A stretch of DNA of 64,000 nt from contig JAWKYB010000022.1 in NCBI GenBank assembly GCA_041396705.1, positions 1 through 64,000 of the forward strand. The letters run 5' to 3'. The notes beneath the pieces are model-generated. The model did no database searches. It worked only from the letters and a program-made list of their open reading frames with translations, and had not been told where the DNA came from. Source of the DNA: Alphaproteobacteria bacterium. GTDB lineage: Bacteria > Pseudomonadota > Alphaproteobacteria > CALKHQ01. The first letter of the stretch is position 1. The number at the start of each line of letters is the position of its first letter. Both the position numbers and the translations under genes were made by a program. Of this stretch, positions 55,781 through 64,000 are shown in pieces.

Positions 55781-56800
55781 TCACGGTGCGGCCCGGCTTC
55801 GGCACGAGGCGCGCTCGACCAGCGGGCAGTCGATCCACAGGGTCTCGACCGGCCGCTCCGGCGCGGGCATCAGCAGGATCTCGACCGCGCGCCGGCCCAT
55901 CGCCGCATAGGGCAGGCCGACGCTGGTCAGCGCCGGTCGCAGGCCGGTCGCGATGACAACGTTGTCATCGAAGCCCACCAGCGAGACGTCGGCCGGGATC
56001 GAAAGCCCGCAGGCGTGGACGGCGTTGTAGACGTGCATGGCGACGATGTCGTTGCCGCAGACGATCGCGTCGGGCCGGTCCGGCTGCTGCAGCAGGGCGC
56101 AGGCCACCTCGAACGCGCGCCAGGTCTGGCCGTCGTGGCCCTGGCCCGGCGTGCGCATCACGCCCTCGACGATCAGGTCGGGATCGACCGGCAGCCGCGC
56201 CTCGGCGTGGGCGGTGCGGAAGCCGTCGAGCCGCAGCGGCGTCGCCGCCACCTCGGCCGGCAGGGTGACGAAGGCGATGCGGCGGTGGCCCAGCGCGATC
56301 AGGTGGCCGGCGGCGCGATAGCCGGCGGTCCAGTCGTCGGGCAGCACCGTGGGATAGCGCAGCGCCGCCTCGAAGCCGTTGACCAGCACGGCGTCGTCCA
56401 GCGGCGGCAGGTCGTCGACCAGCCGGTGGTACATGGTGGCGACGATCACGCCGTCGACGCGGAAACCCTGGAAGTCGCGCAGATGCTCGCCGAAGCCGCC
56501 GCCGTCGGCGTTGGCCAGCAGCATGGTCATGCCGCGCTCGGCCATCGCCTCCTGCGCGCCGCGGATGATGTCGACCGAGTAGGGCGTGGTGGCGACCATG
56601 TCGCTGAGGAAGCCGACCACGCGCGAACGGCCGGATCGCATGGCGCTGGCGCGCCGATCCGGCACGAAGTCGAGGTCGCGCACCGCGCGCATCACCCGGT
56701 CGCGGGTGCGGGCCGTCACCGTGTCCGGCGCGTTCATCACCCGCGAGACGGTCTTGATCGACACGCCCGAACGGGTGGCGACATCCTTGATGGTCGGCAT
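55781..56800 (-). CDS. LacI family transcriptional regulator
   Basis: 339 residues. The N-terminal helix-turn-helix (TIKDVATRSGVSIKTVSRVMN) and hinge (RASAMRSGRSRVVGF) precede a sugar-binding domain with GFDD at ~274. ATG at 56800 is the standard LacI-type start. It is the first gene before the binding protein, two permeases and glycosidase, so it probably represses this operon and itself. Two operator-like palindromes lie 34-62 bp upstream of the start, and a third copy lies inside the gene at 55952-55969. Confidence 0.93.
   Translation of the reverse strand: MPTIKDVATRSGVSIKTVSRVMNAPDTVTARTRDRVMRAVRDLDFVPDRRASAMRSGRSRVVGFLSDMVATTPYSVDIIRGAQEAMAERGMTMLLANADGGGFGEHLRDFQGFRVDGVIVATMYHRLVDDLPPLDDAVLVNGFEAALRYPTVLPDDWTAGYRAAGHLIALGHRRIAFVTLPAEVAATPLRLDGFRTAHAEARLPVDPDLIVEGVMRTPGQGHDGQTWRAFEVACALLQQPDRPDAIVCGNDIVAMHVYNAVHACGLSIPADVSLVGFDDNVVIATGLRPALTSVGLPYAAMGRRAVEILLMPAPERPVETLWIDCPLVERASCRSRAAP
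55952..55969. promoter_or_regulatory. Palindrome inside lacI-family gene, possible auxiliary operator
   Basis: GATGACAACGTTGTCATC is an 18-bp perfect palindrome. It contains the exact 14-bp operator (TGACAACGTTGTCA) found upstream of the same gene. It encodes D-D-N-V-V-I; the DD is partly constrained by the family GFDD motif. It could act as a distant operator for DNA looping, about 870 bp from the promoter copies. Confidence 0.5.
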
Positions 56801-56833
56801 CGGCGCTTCCTTTCCGCAAAGCAAAACCGGCGA

Positions 56834-56847
56834 TGACAACGTTGTCA
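56834..56847. promoter_or_regulatory. LacI-type operator 1
   Basis: Perfect palindrome TGACAACGTTGTCA with a central CG, as bound by many LacI regulators. It is located 34 bp upstream of the regulator start codon, one base before the second copy. Probably autoregulatory. Confidence 0.75.
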
Positions 56848-56848
56848 A

Positions 56849-56862
56849 TGACAACGTTGTCT
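56849..56862. promoter_or_regulatory. LacI-type operator 2
   Basis: A second near-perfect copy TGACAACGTTGTCT, starting 15 bp after the first. The tandem placement suggests two repressor dimers on the promoter of the regulator and sugar-uptake operon. Confidence 0.7.
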
Positions 56863-56990
56863 TTGGCGTATTTCTGCGGAAATTCTCATCATAGCGCCGG
56901 GCTTTGCGGTCGATAGCCGCCAGGCATTTCACCGTCGCGCGGCGGCCCCGTAGAACGCAGGCATCGGCAATCCGGAGGGAGGATGGAACG

Positions 56991-57446
56991 ATGCTGCGGA
57001 TCGCGATTGTGTTCGTGGTGCTGTGGGGCGCACTGGCCGGCGCACTGGCCGGGCCGGACCAGGAGGGCGCGGTGCGCGACCTCTACGACCGCTTCGCCGC
57101 CGCGCAGAACGCGCACGACGTGCCGGCGGTGCGGGACCTGCTGCTGGACTCGCCGCGCTTCCTGTGGGTCAGCAACGGCATGAGCTACTGGGGGCCCGAG
57201 ACCATGGTCGAGCGGATGGCGACCTTCCAGCGCGCCGAGGTCTGGCAGGTCGAGCCGGCGCTGGACCAGGCCGTGTTCGTGCCGGTCAACGCCAGCGCGG
57301 CCTATCTGCACCTGCCGCTGACGCTTGTGATCGGGCGCGCCGCCGCGCCGGACCGGCTGCGCTTCCTGGTCAGCATGCTGGCGGTCGACACCGATGCGGG
57401 CTGGCGGATCGCCGCCCTGTTCACCACCACGGCCAATCCCGGCTAG
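56991..57446 (+). CDS. Secreted SnoaL/NTF2-like protein
   Basis: 151 residues with an N-terminal signal or anchor (LRIAIVFVVLWGALAGALA). The rest resembles the NTF2/SnoaL fold: AVRDLYDRFAAAQNAHDVPAVRDLLLDSPRFLWVSNG, a helix pair and strands. This fold hosts ketosteroid isomerases, polyketide cyclases and many DUF4440-type proteins. No catalytic assignment is possible. GGAGGGAGG precedes the ATG. It is divergent from the LacI gene. Confidence 0.8.
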   Translation: MLRIAIVFVVLWGALAGALAGPDQEGAVRDLYDRFAAAQNAHDVPAVRDLLLDSPRFLWVSNGMSYWGPETMVERMATFQRAEVWQVEPALDQAVFVPVNASAAYLHLPLTLVIGRAAAPDRLRFLVSMLAVDTDAGWRIAALFTTTANPG

Positions 57447-57569
57447 GCGCGGCGGCGGCGGCGCTCACGAAACTGCTACCGCGCCGCGATTGACCGCAAC
57501 CGCGGGCCGGACCCAGAGTCGGGCGTCCCGCCGCCACCGGTGGCCGGACGCAGCAGCAGGGAGGAAAAG

Positions 57570-58157
57570 ATGGCGCGCGTTGCGATGATGACGGCGGCCG
57601 CGGTGATCGCCGGGTTGTCTGCCGTCGTGCCGGCGGCGGCCCAGCAGCCGACCGAGGAGGAGATGATGGCGGCCTGGCAGGCCGCCATGGCGGTCGGCCC
57701 GCAGCACGAGGCGCTGGCCGCGCGCGTCGGGACCTGGGCGGTGACCACCACCTATGCCGCGATGCCCGGTTCCGACCAGATGATCACCGAGCATGGCACC
57801 GCCGAGCGGACGGTGGCGCTGGACGGGCGCGTGGTCGAGGAGCGCTTCGCCGGGTCGATGATGGGCATGCCGTTCACCGGCGAGGGCCGCACCGGCTACG
57901 ACAACGTCACCGGCCGCTACTGGACCACCTGGACCGACACGATGAGCACGGCGCTGATCGTGCTGTACGGCAGCTACGACGAGGCCACCGCCACCTACAC
58001 CTTCGAGGGCACCACCGTCGCCCCGCTGATGGGCGACATCCCGACCCGGATCGAGCGGGTCATCGACGGCCCGGACCGCGAGACCAGCGTGTTCTACTTC
58101 CAGTATCCGGGCATGGACGAAGCCGAGGTGATGGAGATCGCTTACGAGCGGCAGTAG
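57570..58157 (+). CDS. Secreted DUF1579-type protein
   Basis: 195 residues with a signal peptide (ARVAMMTAAAVIAGLSAVVPAAA, cleavage before QQP). The mature part GTWAVTTTYAAMPGSD, GRVVEERFAGSMMGMPFTGEG, YDNVTGRYWTTWTD and GSYD is the DUF1579 beta-barrel pattern. Function of the family is unknown. A GGGAGGAAAAG ribosome-binding site precedes ATG 57570. Its neighbours are the NTF2-like and NUDIX genes. Confidence 0.85.
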   Translation: MARVAMMTAAAVIAGLSAVVPAAAQQPTEEEMMAAWQAAMAVGPQHEALAARVGTWAVTTTYAAMPGSDQMITEHGTAERTVALDGRVVEERFAGSMMGMPFTGEGRTGYDNVTGRYWTTWTDTMSTALIVLYGSYDEATATYTFEGTTVAPLMGDIPTRIERVIDGPDRETSVFYFQYPGMDEAEVMEIAYERQ

Positions 58158-58177
58158 GCGGCGGGAGTGCCGAACCG

Positions 58178-58648
58178 GTGTTCAGGGAAACCGTTCGCTG
58201 GCGGCCGCAGCAGAGGGTGCGGGTGATCGCGATCGGTATCGCCAGGCATCGCGATTCGATACTTGCCATGCGCGTGCGGGACGACTCCGGCCGGGTCAAG
58301 GGCTGCCGGCCGCCAGGCGGCGCCGTGGAGTTCGGCGAGCGAGCCGTCGAGGCGCTGGGCCGCGAGTTCCGCGAGGAGTTCGGAACCGGCATCACCGTCG
58401 TCGGCGCGCCGGCCGTCATCGAGAACCTCTACACCCATGAAGGCGCGGCAGGCTACGAGATCGTTTTCGCCTTTCCGATCCGCCTCGATCCGGGGTGGCT
58501 TCAGGACCAGGACGAGATCCGCGTCGATGAGGGCGGCAACAGCGGACCGGTCTGCGCGTGGTATCCGATCGAGGCGCTCGTGCGTGGCGCGATCGAACTG
58601 TACCCGGATGGAATGCGGGATCTGCTTCCGCACTTGCTGCCCGACTGA
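58178..58648 (+). CDS. NUDIX hydrolase
   Basis: 156 residues. The Nudix box GGAVEFGERAVEALGREF, continuing REEFGTGI, is complete with its Glu ligands. WRPQQRVRVIAIGIARH leads into it. Probably a nucleotide-diphosphate-linked hydrolase of housecleaning type. GTG at 58178 follows GGGAG. It converges on ftsY, whose stop lies 20 bp downstream on the other strand. Confidence 0.88.
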   Translation: MFRETVRWRPQQRVRVIAIGIARHRDSILAMRVRDDSGRVKGCRPPGGAVEFGERAVEALGREFREEFGTGITVVGAPAVIENLYTHEGAAGYEIVFAFPIRLDPGWLQDQDEIRVDEGGNSGPVCAWYPIEALVRGAIELYPDGMRDLLPHLLPD

Positions 58649-58668
58649 GCCGCCCGGCGGCCCTGCGC

Positions 58669-59604
58669 TCAGCCGGCCTGGTCGAGGCCCATCTGGCTGC
58701 GGGCGAAGTCGGCGGGGTCGAATGGCCTGAGGTCGTCGGCGGACTCGCCGACGCCGACCGCATGCACCGGGATGCCGAACCGGTCGGCCAGCCCGACCAC
58801 CACGCCGCCCTTGGCGGTGCCGTCGAGCTTGGTCATCACCAGGCCGGAGATGTTGACCATCGACTTGAAGATCTCGACCTGGCTGTGCGCGTTCTGGCCG
58901 ACGGTGGCATCGAGCACCAGCAGCGTGTCGTGCGGCGCGGTGGCGTCCTGCTTGGCGATGACGCGCACCACCTTGGCCAGCTCGTCCATCAGGTTCTGCT
59001 TGTTCTGCAGCCGGCCGGCGGTATCGATCAGCAGCACGTCGACGCCCGACCGCCGCGCCTCGGCCAGCGCGTCGTAGGCCAGGCTGGCGGCATCGGCGCC
59101 GGCGGCCTTGGCGATCACCGGCGCGCCGGTGCGCTGGCCCCAGATCTGCAGCTGCTCGATCGCGGCGGCGCGGAAGGTATCGCCGGCGGCCAGCATCACC
59201 GACTTGCCGGCCTCGCGCAGCTGCTTGGCCAGCTTGCCGATGGTGGTGGTCTTGCCGCTGCCGTTGACGCCGACCACCAGCACCACATGGGGCTTGTGGC
59301 CGCGATCGACGTCCAGCGGCTGCGCCACCGGCGCCAGGATCTCGGCGACGTCCTCGGCCAGCGCGGTCCGCACCTCCTCCGGCGAGACCTCCTTGCCGAA
59401 CCGGGTCTTGGCCAGGTTGCCGGCCAGCCGCGCTGCGGTGGCCGGGCCGAGGTCGGCGCCGATCAGCAGCTCTTCCAGCTCCTGCAACGTGTCGTCGTCG
59501 AGCTTGCGCTTGGTGAAGATCGCGCCGACGCCCTCGCTGATCTTCGACGACGTGCGGCTGAGCCCGGCCTTGAGCCGGGCGAACCATCCCTTCTTCTCGC
59601 TCAT
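58669..59604 (-). CDS. ftsY: Signal recognition particle receptor FtsY
   Basis: 311 residues with the NG domain only; the acidic A domain of enteric FtsY is absent, as usual in alphaproteobacteria. G1 GVNGSGKTTTIGKLA, G3 DTAGRLQNK and G4 TKLDGTAKGG are present. It receives SRP-ribosome complexes at the inner membrane. ATG overlaps the mtaB stop by 4 bp. The dapF-mtaB-ftsY order is common in alphaproteobacteria. Confidence 0.97.
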   Translation of the reverse strand: MSEKKGWFARLKAGLSRTSSKISEGVGAIFTKRKLDDDTLQELEELLIGADLGPATAARLAGNLAKTRFGKEVSPEEVRTALAEDVAEILAPVAQPLDVDRGHKPHVVLVVGVNGSGKTTTIGKLAKQLREAGKSVMLAAGDTFRAAAIEQLQIWGQRTGAPVIAKAAGADAASLAYDALAEARRSGVDVLLIDTAGRLQNKQNLMDELAKVVRVIAKQDATAPHDTLLVLDATVGQNAHSQVEIFKSMVNISGLVMTKLDGTAKGGVVVGLADRFGIPVHAVGVGESADDLRPFDPADFARSQMGLDQAG

Positions 59605-60848
59605 GCCGCGGCTGCCAGCGCCCGGCCGACCAGCCGGCCGCCGTCCAGCCCGACGATGCGGACCGGCAGCAGCGCCCCGGCCCCGGCATCGGCAACGGCG
59701 ACCGGCGCGAACTGCGCGGTGCGGCCGAGCCCGTCTGTCTCCATCAGCACCGGCACGGTGCGGCCGACCTGGGCGGCGAGGTGGCGCGCCACCGCCGCGT
59801 CGCCGGCCGCGCGCAAGGCGGCGGCGCGCGCCTTGCGCATCGGCGCCGGCACCTGCGGCATCCGCGCGGCCGGCGTGCCCTGGCGGGCGGAATAGGGAAA
59901 GACATGCAGCCAGGTCAGGTCGAGCGCTTCGACCAGCGCCAGCGTGTTCGCCGCCATCGCCTCGGTCTCGGTCGGGAAGCCGGCGATCAGGTCGGCGCCG
60001 AAGACGACGTCGGGCCGCAGCGCACGGGCGCGGTCGACCACCGTCGTGGCATCGGCGGCGGAATGGCGGCGCTTCATCCGCTTCAGCACCATGTCGTCGC
60101 CGGCCTGCAGGCTGAGGTGCAGGTGCGGCATCAGCCGCGGCTCGTCGGCCAGCGCCCGCCACAGGTCGTCGTCGATCTCGGCCGGGTCCAGCGACGACAG
60201 CCGCAGCCGGTCCAGCGCCGGCACCAGCCGCAGCAGCCGGCGGACCAGCTGGCCGAGCCGCGGCGCGCCGGGCAGGTCGGCGCCGTAGCTGGTCAGGTCG
60301 ACGCCGGTCAGCACCACCTCGCGATAGCCGCGCCCGACCAGCGTGCGGACCTGCTGCACGACCTCGCCCACCGGCACCGAGCGGCTGGCGCCGCGGCCGT
60401 AGGGGATGATGCAGAAGGTGCAGCGATGGTCGCAGCCGTTCTGCACCTGGACGAAGGCGCGCGTGCGGCCCTCCAGCCCCTCGACCAGGTGGCCGGCGGT
60501 CTCGCGCACCGCCATGATGTCGTCGACCAGCATCGGCTCGTCGCGGCGCCAGATCGCCGGGTCGAGCTTGGCCTCGTTGCCCAGCACCTGGTCGACCTCA
60601 GCCATCGCGGCATAGCGTTCGGGCGCGATCTGCGCGGCGCAGCCGGTGACGATGATGCGGGCGTCGGGGTGGTCGCGGCGGGCCTTGCGGATCGCCTGGC
60701 GCGCCTGCCGCTCGGCCTCGGCGGTCACCGCGCAGGTGTTGACGACGACGGCGCGCTCGACCCCTGCCGCCGCGGCGTTGCGGCGCATCACCTCGGTCTC
60801 GTAGGCGTTCAGGCGGCAGCCGAAGGTGATGAACTGCGGCGCGCTCAC
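59601..60848 (-). CDS. mtaB: tRNA (t6A37) methylthiotransferase MtaB
   Basis: 415-residue radical SAM enzyme adding a methylthio group to t6A37 of tRNA. The N-terminal UPF0004 domain contains Cys in FGCRLN, NTCAVT and VTGCAAQ. The radical SAM motif CDHRCTFC is at ~residue 145. A C-terminal TRAM domain follows. GTG at 60848 overlaps the dapF stop (GTGA). The start V-S-A-P-Q-F-I-T-F-G-C-R puts the first Cys at the usual position. Confidence 0.95.
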   Translation of the reverse strand: MSAPQFITFGCRLNAYETEVMRRNAAAAGVERAVVVNTCAVTAEAERQARQAIRKARRDHPDARIIVTGCAAQIAPERYAAMAEVDQVLGNEAKLDPAIWRRDEPMLVDDIMAVRETAGHLVEGLEGRTRAFVQVQNGCDHRCTFCIIPYGRGASRSVPVGEVVQQVRTLVGRGYREVVLTGVDLTSYGADLPGAPRLGQLVRRLLRLVPALDRLRLSSLDPAEIDDDLWRALADEPRLMPHLHLSLQAGDDMVLKRMKRRHSAADATTVVDRARALRPDVVFGADLIAGFPTETEAMAANTLALVEALDLTWLHVFPYSARQGTPAARMPQVPAPMRKARAAALRAAGDAAVARHLAAQVGRTVPVLMETDGLGRTAQFAPVAVADAGAGALLPVRIVGLDGGRLVGRALAAAA

Positions 60849-61663
60849 AGCGGCCACTCGCCGCGGAAGCTGAGCGCGGTCGGGCCGGTCATCAGCACGT
60901 GGCCGGTGGTGATCCAGTCGATCTCCAGCTCGCCGCCGTCCAGCGTCACCCGGGTCGGGCCGTCGACAAGGTAGCGGCGGCGGGCGGCCACCACGCTGGC
61001 GCAGGCGCCGGTGCCGCAGGCGCGGGTGATGCCGACCCCGCGCTCCCACACCCGCATGCGCAGGTGGTTCGGTCCGGCAAGGTGGACGAATTCGACGTTG
61101 GTGCGCTGCGGGAACAGCGGGTGGTGCTCCACCTGCGGGCCCCAATGGGCGAGGTCGACCGCCTCGGCGTCGTCGACGAAGAACACACAGTGCGGGTTGC
61201 CCATGTTGACCGCGCAAGGGTCGCGGTACGGCCCGATCTCGAGGTCGAGGTGCAGGGTGTCCTGCGCCTCGGCCAGCGGGATGTCGACCCAGTCGACGCC
61301 GGCCGGGCCCATGTCGACCGTGACCTTCTCGCCGTTGGCGCGGCGGGCGACCAGGATGCCGGCCGGGGATTCGATCCGCACCTGGTCGCGGCCCTCGTCC
61401 ATCAGCAGGCGGGCGATGCAGCGGGCGGCGTTGCCGCAGGCCTCGACCTCGCCGCCGTCGGCGTTGAAGATGCGCATGCCGGCCGACGCCGCCTTGTGCT
61501 GCGGCGGCGTGATCACGATGAACTGGTCGCAGCCGACCCCGGTGCGACGGTCGGCGATGGCGCGGATGCGCTCGGAGTCCGCCTCGAACAGCTCGGCCCG
61601 CGCGTCGACGACGACAAAGTCGTTGCCAAGGCCGTGCATCTTGTAGAAACACCGTTGGGTCAT
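60845..61663 (-). CDS. dapF: Diaminopimelate epimerase
   Basis: 272 residues. It interconverts L,L- and meso-diaminopimelate for lysine and peptidoglycan. The catalytic cysteine pair is in EACGNAARC and RACGTGACAS. KMHGLGNDFVVVD opens the chain and GNPHCVFFVDD is the family's middle motif. ATG at 61663. Coupled to mtaB by a 4-bp overlap; divergent from the AMP nucleosidase gene. Confidence 0.97.
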   Translation of the reverse strand: MTQRCFYKMHGLGNDFVVVDARAELFEADSERIRAIADRRTGVGCDQFIVITPPQHKAASAGMRIFNADGGEVEACGNAARCIARLLMDEGRDQVRIESPAGILVARRANGEKVTVDMGPAGVDWVDIPLAEAQDTLHLDLEIGPYRDPCAVNMGNPHCVFFVDDAEAVDLAHWGPQVEHHPLFPQRTNVEFVHLAGPNHLRMRVWERGVGITRACGTGACASVVAARRRYLVDGPTRVTLDGGELEIDWITTGHVLMTGPTALSFRGEWPL

Positions 61664-61741
61664 GGCGCCGCTTATATGGGCGGGCACGGACGCCTGTCCA
61701 CCCCGGCCCGCACGGCGCCGATGACCAAGGAGAGCCATCCG

Positions 61742-63235
61742 ATGGCCAGGCGCAACTATGGCCGCATTCCCGCCCGCGACCTGCTGCCCTTCACCACCGC
61801 CGACGAGGCGGTGGCGCGGATCGGCGAGATCTACCGGTCCAGCGTGCGCACCATCCGCGACCGCTTCGCCCGCTTCGCCAACGGCGAGGATTCCGGCGGG
61901 CCGGTCCACGCCAGCTATCCCTATGTGGCGATCACGGTCGACGCCGACCCGAAGAACCTTGATACCCGCCGCGCCTATGGCTTCGCCCGCGGCCGCGGCA
62001 ATTTCGGCGTCACCGTCACCCGCCCCGACCTGTTCGAGGCCTATTACCGCGAGCAGATCGGCACGCTGCTGCTGCACCACGGCCCGCCGGTGCATGTCGG
62101 CGTGTCGGAGCAGCGCATTCCGCTGCACTTCGCACTGGACGAAAGCCTGGGCGACCACCTGAGCGGGCTGACGCCGGAGCGGCTGGTCAGCGTCGCCGAC
62201 ACCTTCGACCTGCCCGACCTGGTGCACATGACCGACGACATCTCCAACGGCACCTACGTGCCGCCGGACGGCGACCCGTGGCCGTTGGCGCTGTTCGAGG
62301 CGCCGCGGGTCGACCTGTCGCTGCAGCGGCTGCGCCACTACACCGGCACCCGGCCCGAACATTTCCAGCGCTTCGTGCTGTTCACCAACTATCAGTTCTA
62401 CATCGACGAGTTCATCCGCTACGGCCAGGCGGAGATGGCGCATCCGCCCGCCGGCGGCGACGACGGCTATACCGAGTTCGTCGAGCCGGGCGAGGTGGTG
62501 ACGACGCGCGGCGGCTCCATCGCCGGTCCGAAACCGACCCGGATGCCGCAGATGCCGGCCTATCACCTGAAGCGGCCCAGCGGCGACGGCATCACCATGG
62601 TCAACATCGGCGTCGGCCCGTCCAACGCCAAGAACATCACCGACCACATCGCCGTGCTGCGCCCGCACTGCTGGATCATGCTCGGCCACTGCGGCGGGCT
62701 CAGGTCGAGCCAGCGGCTGGGCGACTATGTGCTCGCCCACGGCTATCTGCGCGACGACAAGATCCTGGACTACGACCTGCCGATCTGGGTGCCGGTGCCG
62801 CCGATCGCCGAGGTGCAGGTGGCGCTGCAGGACGCGGTGATGGAGACGACCGGCGTCACCGGCTATGGCGTCAAGCAGGTGATGCGCACCGGCACCGTCG
62901 CCACCGTCGACAACCGCAACTGGGAACTGCAGGGCGCCAACGCGGCGTTGAAGCGGTTCGAGCTGGCCCGCGCCATCGCGGTCGACATGGAATCGGCGAC
63001 CATTGCCGCCAACGGCCTGCGCTTCCGGGTGCCCTACGGCACGCTGCTGTGCATCTCGGACCGGCCGGTGCACGGCGAGCTGAAGCTGCCCGGCATGGCC
63101 GACAGCTTCTACCGCAACCGCGTCAACCAGCACCTTCAGATCGGGCTGCGCGCCATCGACGTGCTGCGCGAGCGCGGCCCGGAGGAGCTGCATTCCCGCA
63201 AGCTCAGAACCCTCGACGAGCCGGCTTTCCGCTGA
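61742..63235 (+). CDS. amn: AMP nucleosidase
   Basis: 497 residues, normal length. It hydrolyses AMP to adenine and ribose 5-phosphate. The N-terminal AMP-nucleosidase domain (YPYVAITVDADPKN, GNFGVTVTRPDLF) is followed by a nucleoside-phosphorylase-like catalytic domain (VNIGVGPSNAKNITDHIA, VDMESATIAANG, CISDRPVHGELK). ATG at 61742 is preferred to that at 61721 because AAGGAG lies 9 bp upstream. The following gene begins 8 bp later. Confidence 0.95.
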   Translation: MARRNYGRIPARDLLPFTTADEAVARIGEIYRSSVRTIRDRFARFANGEDSGGPVHASYPYVAITVDADPKNLDTRRAYGFARGRGNFGVTVTRPDLFEAYYREQIGTLLLHHGPPVHVGVSEQRIPLHFALDESLGDHLSGLTPERLVSVADTFDLPDLVHMTDDISNGTYVPPDGDPWPLALFEAPRVDLSLQRLRHYTGTRPEHFQRFVLFTNYQFYIDEFIRYGQAEMAHPPAGGDDGYTEFVEPGEVVTTRGGSIAGPKPTRMPQMPAYHLKRPSGDGITMVNIGVGPSNAKNITDHIAVLRPHCWIMLGHCGGLRSSQRLGDYVLAHGYLRDDKILDYDLPIWVPVPPIAEVQVALQDAVMETTGVTGYGVKQVMRTGTVATVDNRNWELQGANAALKRFELARAIAVDMESATIAANGLRFRVPYGTLLCISDRPVHGELKLPGMADSFYRNRVNQHLQIGLRAIDVLRERGPEELHSRKLRTLDEPAFR

Positions 63236-63243
63236 GCGCGCCG

Positions 63244-64000
63244 ATGGCGGCCAAGCCCAGGATCGTGGTCGTCGGCGGCGGCGCGGCGGGGCTGGAGCTG
63301 GTCGCGCGGCTGGGGCGCAAGCTGGCGCGGCGCGGCCGGGCCGAGGTCATCCTGGTCGAGCGCAACCGCAGCCACATCTGGAAGCCGCTGCTGCACGAGG
63401 TGGCCAGCGGCGCGCTCGATTCCAGCCTGGACGAGGTCGGCTATCGCAGCCACGCCCACCGCTACGGCTATCGCTATTTCCCGCGCGCGCTGGAGGCGAT
63501 CGACCGCGACGCGCAGGCGGTGGTGCTGGCGCCGATCGTCGACGAGGACGGCGAGGAGGTGATGGGCCGCTACCGGCTCTCATACGACTGGCTGGTGATC
63601 GCGATCGGCAGCGTCTCCAACGACTTCGGCACGCCGGGCGTCGCCGAGCACTGCATCTACCTGGACCAGCGCCGCCAGGCCGAACGGTTCCGCCAGAAGC
63701 TGCTGAACCTGTGCCTGAAGGTGTCGCAACAGGTCTCGGACGACCCGGCCTCGGACGCCAAGGTGCGGGTCGCCATCGTCGGCGGCGGCGCCACCGGCGT
63801 GGAGCTGTCGGCGGAGCTGTACAACGCCGCGCGCGAACTGGCGCATTACGGCCTGGAGCGGTTCGACAACAGCCGGATGGACGTGACGCTGGTGGAGGCC
63901 GGCCCGCGCATCCTGCCGGCGGTGCCGGAGCGGGTGTCCGATGCCGCGCACAAGGAGCTGGAGCGGATCGGCGTGCACGTGCGCACGGCGACGCGGATCG
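63244..64000 (+). CDS. Type II NADH dehydrogenase-like FAD oxidoreductase, 3' end outside window
   Basis: The first ~252 residues of an NDH-2-type flavoprotein. The FAD motif VVVGGGAAGLELVARL is near the N-terminus, RNRSHIWKPLLHEVASG is an NDH-2 hallmark, and the second Rossmann motif AIVGGGATGVELSAEL binds NADH. IAIGSVSNDFGTPG lies between. It would transfer electrons from NADH to quinone at the inner membrane without pumping. Starts 8 bp after the AMP nucleosidase stop. Confidence 0.9.
   Translation, partial: MAAKPRIVVVGGGAAGLELVARLGRKLARRGRAEVILVERNRSHIWKPLLHEVASGALDSSLDEVGYRSHAHRYGYRYFPRALEAIDRDAQAVVLAPIVDEDGEEVMGRYRLSYDWLVIAIGSVSNDFGTPGVAEHCIYLDQRRQAERFRQKLLNLCLKVSQQVSDDPASDAKVRVAIVGGGATGVELSAELYNAARELAHYGLERFDNSRMDVTLVEAGPRILPAVPERVSDAAHKELERIGVHVRTATRI

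Overview
The window is about 64 kb of very GC-rich DNA with densely packed genes and many 1-8 bp start/stop overlaps. The order dapF-mtaB-ftsY, the divergent tesA / ybbA-ybbP block, and the enzyme types point to an alphaproteobacterium, plausibly a Rhodospirillales-like one. The taxon is an inference. I see no rRNA, tRNA, CRISPR array, insertion sequence or phage genes.

Region 1 (1-32971) is a glycan locus. Almost everything from 31698 down to 1 is on the minus strand and largely translationally coupled; legB-like 31964-32971 diverges from it. It encodes a pseudaminic acid (Pse) pathway: PseB, PseC (frame-broken here), a PseG-acetyltransferase fusion and PseI, plus two cytidylyltransferases (a NeuA/PseF/LegF type and an SpsF type fused to a class III aminotransferase). 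Legionaminate-type enzymes are present too: a LegB-like dehydratase, a LegC-like aminotransferase and a PtmE-like CBS nucleotidyltransferase. An N-acetyl-sugar amidotransferase with its own HisH/HisF pair predicts an acetamidino sugar. A carrier-protein module (ACP, FkbH-like HAD enzyme, MaoC-SDR fusion, GNAT) with FkbM- and TylF-type methyltransferases and two sulfotransferases predicts heavily decorated nonulosonates. A PglK-like ABC flippase, glycosyltransferase-like proteins and several uncharacterised beta-rich proteins, one with a BFD-like CxC-x32-CxxC iron-sulfur signature, complete the locus. The likely products are glycans on flagellin or the cell surface.

Region 2 (33130-48773) is mixed. 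It holds a secreted three-repeat Cys-rich protein, an IlvD/Edd dehydratase, a D-aminoacylase-type amidohydrolase and an SDR. It continues with a DUF547 protein, a Bax-inhibitor-1 protein, ybbP/ybbA divergent from a small secreted protein and tesA (frame-broken), a FIST protein, an aldo/keto reductase, ThpR and an FAH-family enzyme.

Region 3 (48786-58648) has a secreted protein, a vWA lipoprotein and a sugar-uptake operon (LacI regulator, binding protein, two permeases, GH32-like glycosidase). The operon has two tandem operators upstream and a third copy of the operator inside lacI. Small secreted proteins and a NUDIX hydrolase follow.

Region 4 (58669-64000) is housekeeping: ftsY, mtaB, dapF, AMP nucleosidase, and an NDH-2-type dehydrogenase that runs off the window.

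Three genes (pseC, a glycosyltransferase-like gene, tesA) are each broken by one apparent single-base indel in a GC-rich tract. Either the assembly has errors or these are real lesions; the sequence alone cannot decide.
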